21,010 bases of DNA from Methanoregula sp. UBA154 (lineage in GTDB: Archaea > Halobacteriota > Methanomicrobia > Methanomicrobiales > Methanospirillaceae): contig DAPW01000006.1 in NCBI GenBank assembly GCA_002502245.1, positions 1-21,010 of the forward strand, read 5' to 3'. The notes beneath the pieces are model-generated. The model did not search any database, was not told the DNA's origin, and saw only the letters and a list, made by a program, of their open reading frames with translations. The position numbers were made by a program, and so were the translations under genes. Within the stretch, counting starts at the first letter, position 1, and each line of letters begins with the position of its first letter. Shown piece by piece: positions 15,200 through 21,010 of the stretch.

Positions 15200-15607
15200 C
15201 GGGTAGAACAAGGACCAGAATTATGATGGCTACCCGCCTCAGGGCCCCTCGCGGGGCACGGCGGGGCAGGAAGGTTATTCTGTCACCCGCTGTAGTTGGA
15301 GATGCTATCCATAGAGAAAAGATGGAACGTAGTGATCCCAAATAATTGAGAGAGTAAAAAATCCTAAAATCACATTTGTTTAATGCAATTTTCATAGGAA
15401 ATCCTACGTGTAATTCTGACGCTCTTGGGGGCGTCGCCCCCACCGCTGTGGCATCCCCGAATTGCGATAACGCCGTATTACCTGGTCAATTTTGAATGAG
15501 GACTGTACAGATAATTCCAAGGTATCGCATGCGCCATGAGCCCCCAACGGGGGCAGGGCTGGCGCAAGGGGGCGATTTAATCACTTTACAATGCTTTCTA
15601 CAGAGCA
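15200..15607 (+). mobile_element. MITE-like element, long form with small internal deletions (about 408 bp)
   Basis: The right end TTTCTACAGAGCA (15595-15607) is intact. The left end is shortened to CGGGTAGAA. Flanks GATTTTTC (15192-15199) and GATTTTTT (15608-15615) match at 7 of 8 positions, as expected for an older duplication. Inside are the compound hairpin at 15232-15266 (inner stem GCCCC-TCGC-GGGGC), a spacer unlike other copies (about 15270-15385), TTTTCATAGGAAA, GGGGGC-GTC-GCCCCC (about 15426-15440) and GCCCCC-AAC-GGGGGC (about 15540-15554). From GCTGTGGCATCCCC to the right end it closely matches the copy at 10772-11217 in the same orientation. Confidence 0.75.
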
Positions 15608-15615
15608 GATTTTTT

Positions 15616-15834
15616 TGAGGATCCTGTTTTTACACGCACCTCTCTTTTGAATCCGGTGGATTTCGTGTACGTTTCTAAAAAAAATACGCCGTCTTCCGGT
15701 CGTTCCGGTGGAATTCCCCACACGTTTTTCCATGACGGGATATCATCGGGATACCAGGACCCTGGTTCTTTCTAAAAGGTACTATCACCATCCTCTCTAC
15801 CTGGAAATGGCTTTACGGCTACTATAAAAAGATC
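15616..15834. other. Intergenic stretch, possible degraded repeat end
   Basis: No gene is supportable. CGTGTACGTTTCTA near 15666-15679 resembles the reverse-oriented left end of the long element (ATGTGCGTTTCTACAGAG), so a worn copy may lie here. ACCAGG-AC-CCTGGT (about 15749-15762) is a short palindrome. Confidence 0.35.
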
Positions 15835-16038
15835 TGCTCCGTAGAATTCATTTTTTAAAAACTCTGACGCTCCCGGGAGTTTCACCCCCGCCGCCGGAGC
15901 ATTCCCCAATCGCGATGACGACGCATGAGCTGCAACGGAATCCAGGTCATCCTCATGCCCCCCGTCCCAACTGGGGACATATTGGCGCAGGAAGGCGGAA
16001 TCCTGCCCCCTGAAAAACCGGGTTTTCCTTGGAGAGCC
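15835..16038 (+). mobile_element. Degraded short-form MITE-like element (about 204 bp)
   Basis: It begins TGCTCCGTAGAATTC and passes through GACGCTCCCGGGAG, CCCCCGCCGCCGGAGCATTCCCC and ATCGCGATGACGACG. It then has the hairpin GTCCC-AACT-GGGAC (about 15965-15980), TTGGCGCAGGAAGGCGG and an eroded right end near GGAGAGCC. Length and module order match the intact short copy at 2276-2471. The flanks AAAAGATC and AAAATTCC agree at only 5 of 8 positions, so this is an old insertion. It ends just before the stop codon of the SpoIIM-like gene. Confidence 0.6.
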
Positions 16039-16055
16039 AAAATTCCCGGCATTCT

Positions 16056-16739
16056 TTATCGCGCGCTTGTCAGCAGCGCTGCCTCAAATGCCGACTCGAG
16101 CAGCACCGGCGTCACCCGGCATTCGACAGCAGCAGCAATCGCCATAAGGAAAAAAATGAGGAGCCCGGGCTTCCACATCCGGCCGAGCATAAATAGGCTG
16201 ATGTCCCTGGGACGGAGCGTGTGCGAGTTCCCGTTTTCCTGCAGGTACGTTCCGAGAGCATCGATGCAGAGGAACGAGGAGGTCCCGGCAAGGACAAAGG
16301 CGAGCATCTCCAGCCAGCCGTGGGGAAGGTACATGGTTGCGATCATCTGCCATGAGAACTGCCGGTAGGTGATGTAAATTCTCGTAAACGAGTTATGGCC
16401 AACCGCCCAGATCAGGAGACAGACAGTCCCCTTCATGAACGTGATTGTCATATCGGGAAGATCCTTCCTGATCCACCAGGTCCAGACCCCGAAGAGCGGG
16501 ACCATGAGGATGAAGAGCGCAACGATAACGTTCAGGAACAGGAGCCCCGGGAACGCGTTTGCCATGAACGGCATGACCGTGTTCGTATGATAATCGGCAC
16601 GGGCCTGCAGTGCTGCGGGATCGAGCGGCGCAAGACCGGGGTTTGCCACGGCGGTCTGGATGAGGACAACGGTGATACCGGATATGAGGATGATCGCGGT
16701 AATGAGGAGATACCGGAAGAGATGGTCTGGGAGCTTCAT
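16056..16739 (-). CDS. SpoIIM/DUF95-family integral membrane protein
   Basis: The product is 227 residues with about five to six membrane segments. The family signature is present: MYLPHGWLEMLAFVLAGTSS in the middle and AAAVECRVTPVLLE near the C-terminus, matching the PHG-x-x-E and E-x-x-x-TP pattern of stage II sporulation protein M relatives. In archaea, which do not sporulate, the role is unknown; members are thought of as generic membrane proteins. I chose the ATG at 16739 because it starts directly before the first hydrophobic helix, whereas the longer frame to 16862 has a non-conserved-looking leader. No clear ribosome site precedes it. The gene lies downstream of tiaS on the same strand with a 150-bp gap. 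Confidence 0.75.
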   Translation of the reverse strand: MKLPDHLFRYLLITAIILISGITVVLIQTAVANPGLAPLDPAALQARADYHTNTVMPFMANAFPGLLFLNVIVALFILMVPLFGVWTWWIRKDLPDMTITFMKGTVCLLIWAVGHNSFTRIYITYRQFSWQMIATMYLPHGWLEMLAFVLAGTSSFLCIDALGTYLQENGNSHTLRPRDISLFMLGRMWKPGLLIFFLMAIAAAVECRVTPVLLESAFEAALLTSAR

Positions 16740-16891
16740 GGATGCGGGAGGATCGTGGAGAAATCCGACAGGGCAGTTCACCAGTGGAACCTGGTTATCA
16801 TAATTCAATACGCCGGTTCGCCCCGGCACAATGGTCTCGCACGAAGGCTTCCGCCTCAGCAACCGGGGCGACCGTTCGGTTGCCAGTCATC

Positions 16892-18115
16892 TTAATAACC
16901 GGGCAGTCCCCGGCAGAGGGGTTTGGCGAGATGTCTCCGGGCAGTCGGCGGCACCTCATACCATCCCGTTCCAAGGGTGCGGGGAATTTCCTGTACATCC
17001 GGGTTGTCTGACCGGGCAGTGCACTTTTTACACTTGTATCCCTTCCCCTTGCCATTGCTGGTCATCCGCTTGTTGCACGCGGTGCAGCGTGGCGGCCGGG
17101 TGATCACCGGGCGGGTGAGCGATACGATCCGGATTTTCTCTAAGTTGATGCTCCCTTTCTTGAAACTGCCCACTGCGATCACCTCATCGCCCGGCATGAG
17201 CTGGCGGATAATCTGCCGGAAATTCTTGGTCGGCTCGTAAGCCATGCACCGCGCTGCATGACCACCGTCCTGTATCGTGAAAGAGACGTGCCCGCCCGTG
17301 CCGGTTTCCGGAGGATCTGCTACCATCCCGCGGACGCTGTACGAGAGCCCTTCACGTAAATCTCCGATGGTGCCGGCAAGCAGGTGGGCGTCCGTGCCCT
17401 GGTTGGTCACCCAGATCTGTTCGAGCCCCGGCTTTTCGGAGCTGACCATCTGCCGTGCCGTCATTACCGCCAGAGGGCTCTCGCCCCGGATGCCGAACAG
17501 CACCGGGTCGGGCGTGTGCGGAACGCAGACCACAACATCGTTGATCGTATCAACGGAATCCCACGTGTGCGGGAAGGTTGCGGCCTCGGCGTCAAACAGG
17601 CTCTGCCGGTCAACCGAGCGGGATGTGTTGAACCGGGCCGGCTCGCGGTATACCAGGATCTCGGACGTCCGGTCAAAAAGCTCGCTTGCCACTGCTGCTG
17701 TTGCCCCGATGAGGCCACGCCGGTTCTTCCAGCCCCGGTACTCGGCGCCGGCATCGTCAAGGAGGGCAACTGCCTCTTCTATAGTACAAAAGTCGGTGAC
17801 CGCTTTCCGGTAAAATGCCGTATCAGGTTTTCGTTCAGTGACCACGACACCGGGATTGGTATTCTCACACGGGAAGTCTGCGAGTTCTTCCACAAGAGCG
17901 CACGCGATCGCGAATGCACGGCCGGGATCGCCATCCACGTCGAGCATCACCGCTGCGTTCCCCCGTGTCTTGAAGGTGACGTTCGGGTTGAGGCGGACGA
18001 GACGGGCCTCGCGCACCCGCATATGCTCCCGGATCAGCCTGCGGGCAAGGACCGCCCCAAGGTAGGTGGTGCACATCCCGGCTGGCGAATCCGTGTCATC
18101 GATCCCGATCAGCAT
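16892..18115 (-). CDS. tiaS: tRNA(Ile2) 2-agmatinylcytidine synthetase TiaS
   Basis: The product is 407 residues. TiaS attaches agmatine to C34 of the tRNA(Ile) that reads AUA codons, using ATP, and is essential in archaea. The N-terminus has the hallmark IGIDDTDSPAGMCTTYLG (Asp6, Asp7, Asp9, then the Thr16/Thr17 pair near the known phosphorylation site). The kinase-like and ferredoxin-like regions follow (RGWKNRRGLIGATAAVA, FGIRGES). An OB fold lies at about 255-335. A C-terminal zinc ribbon has Cys344, Cys347, Cys362 and Cys365. The ATG at 18115 is the start given by conservation; the open frame extends further upstream only as antisense of the divergent gene. A TATA-like TTACAAAT at about 18143-18150 fits a leaderless transcript. 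Confidence 0.93.
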   Translation of the reverse strand: MLIGIDDTDSPAGMCTTYLGAVLARRLIREHMRVREARLVRLNPNVTFKTRGNAAVMLDVDGDPGRAFAIACALVEELADFPCENTNPGVVVTERKPDTAFYRKAVTDFCTIEEAVALLDDAGAEYRGWKNRRGLIGATAAVASELFDRTSEILVYREPARFNTSRSVDRQSLFDAEAATFPHTWDSVDTINDVVVCVPHTPDPVLFGIRGESPLAVMTARQMVSSEKPGLEQIWVTNQGTDAHLLAGTIGDLREGLSYSVRGMVADPPETGTGGHVSFTIQDGGHAARCMAYEPTKNFRQIIRQLMPGDEVIAVGSFKKGSINLEKIRIVSLTRPVITRPPRCTACNKRMTSNGKGKGYKCKKCTARSDNPDVQEIPRTLGTGWYEVPPTARRHLAKPLCRGLPGY

Positions 18116-18118
18116 GTC

Positions 18119-18130
18119 TATATTAATATA
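18119..18130 (+). promoter_or_regulatory. Palindromic TATA box in the divergent tiaS/regulator intergenic region
   Basis: TATATTAATATA is a perfect 12-bp palindrome about 29-40 nt before the ATG at 18159, placing initiation at or next to that ATG. The regulator mRNA is thus probably leaderless. The whole divergent spacer is only 43 bp, so binding here could affect both genes. Confidence 0.55.
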
Positions 18131-18158
18131 TGGGCACGCTCCATCCATTTGTAACCAC

Positions 18159-19085
18159 ATGTCCCAGGACCGCCAGCTCCAGCTGGTCACCAGTGTCATG
18201 ATCACGGCCGGTTTCGATGTCTCCGAGCGCTTTACCTTGCGGCCCCGGAGTTTCGATCTCATCGCCCGTAACGACGGGACGCTGCTGGTCATCAAGGTTG
18301 TCGCCCACATCGACTCCGTAAGTGAGGAGGTGGCGTTCGACATCGAGCTCATCTCCCGGCTCCTGGGCGGGATCCCTCTCATTGTCGGGGAGCGGGCGCG
18401 GGACGCGGAGCTGGAACGCGGGGCGGTGTACGTGCGGTACGGCATCTATGCCATCAGCCCCGCGACCCTTTACGATTATTTCGTGGAGAAGATCCCCCCG
18501 CTGGTCTATGCATCTCCCGGCGGATTGTACGTCAACATCAACGGTGACGTGCTCCGGGAACTCCGCGAACAGCGGAACATGTCGCTTGGCGATCTCGGGA
18601 ACGTGCTCGGTGTTTCCAGGCGCACGATCAGCAAGTACGAGTGTGGCATGGGCACCACGCTGGACGTGGCAATCCGCATCGAGGAGTTCTTCGACACCGG
18701 GGTTGTCGAGTCCATTGACCTCATCCGGCACGAGCCTCCCAAGGCAATGGATGCCGAGCAGGAACAGACCGGATTGTTCATGCAAAGCCCGATGGATTTC
18801 CTGGAGAAGATTGGAGTAAAGCTCCATACCCTCCACGGTGCACCGTTCCAGGCGCTCCTCACGTTCAACAAGCAGACGATCCTGACCGGGTACGGCCCGG
18901 CCCAGAAAGTGGTGAAGCGGGCAGCTCTGATCGGCAATCTTTCCCAGATTGCAAAGAAGCATGCAATGTGTGTGATCACCGATTACCACAAGGAGAAAAA
19001 GATCGGCAAGACGCTGGTAATAGGTGAGCAGCGCCTCCATAAAATCGAGGACGGTTTTGAACTCCTCGACCTGCTGGGCGAGTAA
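18159..19085 (+). CDS. Archaeal Cro/CI-type HTH transcriptional regulator (COG1395-like)
   Basis: The product is 308 residues. A helix-turn-helix of the Cro/CI type lies at about 131-178, with LRELREQRNMSLGDLGNVLG and VSRRTISKYECG. The N-terminal domain (about 1-110) has the alternating pattern RSFDLIARNDGTLLVIKVV with Asp33 and Lys46, reminiscent of a restriction-endonuclease-like fold that may be catalytically incomplete. The C-terminal domain (about 215-308) has PFQALLTFNKQTILTGYG and a long conserved-looking tail. Members of this family are widespread in euryarchaea as putative regulators; the target genes are not known. I chose the ATG at 18159 because a TATA palindrome lies about 30 nt upstream. 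It is divergent from tiaS and precedes the thermosome gene. Confidence 0.82.
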   Translation: MSQDRQLQLVTSVMITAGFDVSERFTLRPRSFDLIARNDGTLLVIKVVAHIDSVSEEVAFDIELISRLLGGIPLIVGERARDAELERGAVYVRYGIYAISPATLYDYFVEKIPPLVYASPGGLYVNINGDVLRELREQRNMSLGDLGNVLGVSRRTISKYECGMGTTLDVAIRIEEFFDTGVVESIDLIRHEPPKAMDAEQEQTGLFMQSPMDFLEKIGVKLHTLHGAPFQALLTFNKQTILTGYGPAQKVVKRAALIGNLSQIAKKHAMCVITDYHKEKKIGKTLVIGEQRLHKIEDGFELLDLLGE

Positions 19086-19097
19086 CTTTTTGAGAAC

Positions 19098-19107
19098 ATT
19101 TATATAG
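19098..19107 (+). promoter_or_regulatory. TATA box of the thermosome gene
   Basis: ATTTATATAG, preceded by a purine-rich GAGAAC, lies 51-60 nt before the ATG at 19158. Initiation about 25 nt downstream gives a 5' leader of some 25-30 nt that contains the GGTGA ribosome site at 19148-19152. Confidence 0.65.
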
Positions 19108-19157
19108 AACCACAAACCAATTTTAGTGCTAAATTAGTGCGAAAAGTGGTGAATTTT

Positions 19158-20819
19158 ATGTCACAGCAACTTGGAGGACAGCAGATACTTATTCTCAAGG
19201 AAGGCAGCACCCGTACCCGCGGCCGCGACGCCCAGGGTATGAACATCACCGCCGCAAAGGCAGTGGCAAGTGCAGTCAGGACCACACTCGGTCCCAAGGG
19301 TATGGATAAGATGCTCGTCGATACCATCGGCGACGTAGTGATCACAAATGACGGTGTCACGATCTTAAAGGAAATGGACATCGAGCACCCGGCCGCAAAG
19401 ATGATGGTCGAGGTTGCAAAGACCCAGGACGATGAAGTCGGTGACGGAACCACCACCGCAGTTGTCATTGCCGGGGAACTCTTGAAGAAGGCAGAGGACC
19501 TCCTCGAACAGGACGTCCACCCGACCATCATCGCAGCAGGCTACCGCCAGGCTGCCGAGAAGGCGCAGGCACTCTTAAAGGACCTGGCCTTTGATGTGAA
19601 GGCAACGGACAAGGTTCTCCTGAAAAACATCGCAGGTACCGCCATGACCGGCAAGGGCGCAGAGGCAAGCAAGGACAAGCTCTGTGACCTCGTTGTCCGC
19701 GCAGTCATGATGGTAACTGACGATGACGGTAAGGTCGACATCGAGAACATCAAGGTAGAGAAGAAGACCGGCGGCTCGATAGAGGACTCCGAGATCGTTG
19801 AGGGCGTACTCATTGACAAGGAACGCGTCCACCCCTCGATGCCCAAGAAGGTCGTCAATGCAAAGATCCTCCTGCTCAATGCAGCAGTCGAGTTCAAGAA
19901 GACCGAAGTTGATGCCGAGATCAACATCACCTCCCCCGACCAGCTCCAGGCATTCCTTGACGAGGAAGAGCGCATGGTCAAGGGTATCGTTGACAAGATC
20001 GTCAAGAGCGGTGCAAACGTCCTCTTCTGCCAGAAGGGCATTGACGACATTGCACAGCACTACCTGGCAAAGGCAGGGCTCTTTGCAACCCGCCGCGTCA
20101 AGAAGAGCGACATGGAAAAACTCGCCCGGGCAACCGGTGCGACACTCGTCTCCTCGATCGACGCGATCAGCAAGGAAGAGCTCGGGAAGGCCGGCCTCGT
20201 TGAGGAGCGCAAGGTCAGCGGCGAAGAGATGACCTTTGTCGAGCAGTGCAAGAACCCGAAGGCAGTCTCCATCATCATCAAGGGCGGCACTGAGCACGTT
20301 GTCGACGAACTTGAGCGTGCCATCCATGACGCACTCCGCGTTGTCGGTGTTGTTGTCGAGGACAAGAAGGTCGTTGCCGGTGGCGGCGCAATCGAGACCG
20401 AGCTCTCGCTCCGTCTCCGTGAATATGCAGCAACCGTTGGTGGCAGGGCACAGCTAGCAATCGAGGCATTCGCATCAGCCCTTGAAGTCATCCCCCGCAC
20501 CCTTGCAGAGAATGCAGGGCTTGACCCCATTGACATGCTTGTCGAGATCCGTGCAGCCCACGAGAAGGGCAAGAAGACCCACGGTCTCAATGTCTTTGAA
20601 GGCAAGGCAGTTGACATGAAGGCAGCCGGCGTTGTCGAGCCGCTCCGTGTCAAGACCCAGGCCATCTCCTCTGCTGCAGAAGCAGCGGTCATGATCCTGC
20701 GCATCGACGATGTCATCGCCTCCTCCAAGAGCCCGATGCCCGAGGGCGGCATGCCCCCGGGTGGCATGGGCGGCATGGGTGGAATGGGCGGCATGCCTCC
20801 GGGCATGGGCGACTACTGA
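19158..20819 (+). CDS. thsA: Thermosome subunit (group II chaperonin)
   Basis: The product is 553 residues, the full length for an archaeal thermosome subunit. This is an ATP-driven chaperonin that forms double rings with a built-in lid and folds cytosolic proteins. Signature stretches are RTTLGPKGMDKMLVD, GDVVITNDGVTILKEMDI, the ATPase motif GDGTTT (about 95-100), the apical-domain region around VDKIVKSGANVLFCQKGIDD, and VVAGGGAIETELS. The C-terminus is a Gly/Met-rich tail of GGM repeats ending PPGMGDY, which hangs into the cavity. I chose the ATG at 19158 because GGTGA lies 5 nt before it; the earlier GTG at 19137 is upstream of that site. The suffix A in the symbol is arbitrary, as paralogues cannot be ruled out. 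Confidence 0.96.
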   Translation: MSQQLGGQQILILKEGSTRTRGRDAQGMNITAAKAVASAVRTTLGPKGMDKMLVDTIGDVVITNDGVTILKEMDIEHPAAKMMVEVAKTQDDEVGDGTTTAVVIAGELLKKAEDLLEQDVHPTIIAAGYRQAAEKAQALLKDLAFDVKATDKVLLKNIAGTAMTGKGAEASKDKLCDLVVRAVMMVTDDDGKVDIENIKVEKKTGGSIEDSEIVEGVLIDKERVHPSMPKKVVNAKILLLNAAVEFKKTEVDAEINITSPDQLQAFLDEEERMVKGIVDKIVKSGANVLFCQKGIDDIAQHYLAKAGLFATRRVKKSDMEKLARATGATLVSSIDAISKEELGKAGLVEERKVSGEEMTFVEQCKNPKAVSIIIKGGTEHVVDELERAIHDALRVVGVVVEDKKVVAGGGAIETELSLRLREYAATVGGRAQLAIEAFASALEVIPRTLAENAGLDPIDMLVEIRAAHEKGKKTHGLNVFEGKAVDMKAAGVVEPLRVKTQAISSAAEAAVMILRIDDVIASSKSPMPEGGMPPGGMGGMGGMGGMPPGMGDY

Positions 20820-20827
20820 TCCAATCC

Positions 20828-20858
20828 CTTTTTCTCAATATTTTTTTTTGGATTTTTT
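20828..20858 (+). terminator. T-rich terminator of the thermosome gene
   Basis: Three T-tracts (TTTTT, a nine-T run at 20841-20849, and a T-run from 20853) follow the TGA within 40 bp, the usual archaeal type of transcription stop. A repeat element begins at the last T-run. Confidence 0.55.
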
Positions 20859-21010
20859 TGCTCTGTAGAAACGGGCATGAACGGGAGTTCACACTCAAAC
20901 CATGAAAATCGGCAAAAGAATGTGGAGATTACGAGGGTTCCCCGCCTCAGGGCCTCTCCGAGGCACGGCGGGGCAAGACGGTTCAATCTCCCAGATTTCT
21001 TTAACCGTCC
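20859..21010 (+). mobile_element. MITE-like element, long form, left 152 bp only (window edge)
   Basis: It starts TGCTCTGTAGAAACGGGCATGAAC just after GATTTTTT and is open at the window end. Over its 152 bp it differs at only three positions from the reverse complement of 4857-5008, so the two copies are recent relatives. It contains the compound hairpin at 20940-20973 with inner stem GCCTC-TCC-GAGGC. Its right end and target duplication should lie beyond 21010. Confidence 0.8.

Noticed and set aside
10772..15607. CRISPR array as an explanation for repeated GC-rich palindromes
   Set aside because: Repeats are 200-470 bp, widely spaced, in both orientations and with target duplications; there is no short regular repeat-spacer pattern and no cas gene.
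18123..19115. 330-codon minus-strand open frame
   Set aside because: It is antisense to the HTH regulator, rich in Asp/His/Val/Leu as expected for a shadow frame, and has no start signal.
19575..20327. 250-codon minus-strand open frame in the thermosome gene
   Set aside because: It lies wholly within a highly conserved chaperonin gene and has a low-complexity Leu/Asp/Val composition.

Overview
The window comes from a euryarchaeon, most likely a methanogen of the Methanomicrobiales (Methanoregula-like). That placement is inferred from the proteins: a group II chaperonin ending in GGM repeats, archaeal RPA, deoxyhypusine synthase, TiaS, a CbiZ-type cobinamide hydrolase and a DUF1858 protein. 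Several genes look leaderless, with a TATA-like box about 25-35 nt before the start codon. Others have GGTG or GGAG ribosome sites. Gene bodies are GC-rich and intergenic DNA is AT-rich. No tRNA, rRNA or CRISPR array was seen.

Layout. 1-2070: a small secreted protein, an M24 metallopeptidase and a small basic Cys-containing protein. 2276-2471: a short repeat element. 2566-4110: a lipoprotein with two tandem solute-binding domains. 4111-5312: no genes; one intact repeat element inserted among fragments of others. 5313-7162: two-gene operon for replication protein A and its partner, with an ATGA overlap. 7292-7486: DUF1858 protein. 7634-8877: a CbiZ fusion protein, translationally coupled to a small stand-alone NrdD-like glycyl-radical domain. 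9136-10705: pyrF overlapping deoxyhypusine synthase. 10772-11217: intact repeat element. 11239-14967: a polytopic membrane protein and a solitary Eco57I/TaqI-like adenine methyltransferase whose motif IV is altered. 14968-16055: gene-free repeat cluster. 16056-19085: SpoIIM-like membrane protein, tiaS and a divergent HTH regulator. 19158-20819: thermosome subunit. 20859-21010: another repeat copy, cut by the window edge.

The main non-genic signal is a family of MITE-like elements. They carry about 13-14 bp terminal inverted repeats (consensus near GGCTCTGTAGAAA / TGCTCTGTAGAAA). Three copies (2276-2471, 4541-5008, 10772-11217) are flanked by perfect 8-bp direct repeats that differ from copy to copy: TCCGATTT, AAAATTTC and GAAAAAAC. 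A nested copy at 15200-15607 has a 7/8 match. The elements encode no convincing protein. They come in a short form (about 200 bp) and a long form (about 450-470 bp) containing several GC-rich hairpins, some with compensatory changes between copies. The ends and the 8-bp duplication resemble the IS6 family, which would make these non-autonomous IS6-like derivatives. Two copies in the same orientation bracket the membrane-protein/methyltransferase block, and one copy supplies a TATA-like box just upstream of the membrane-protein gene.
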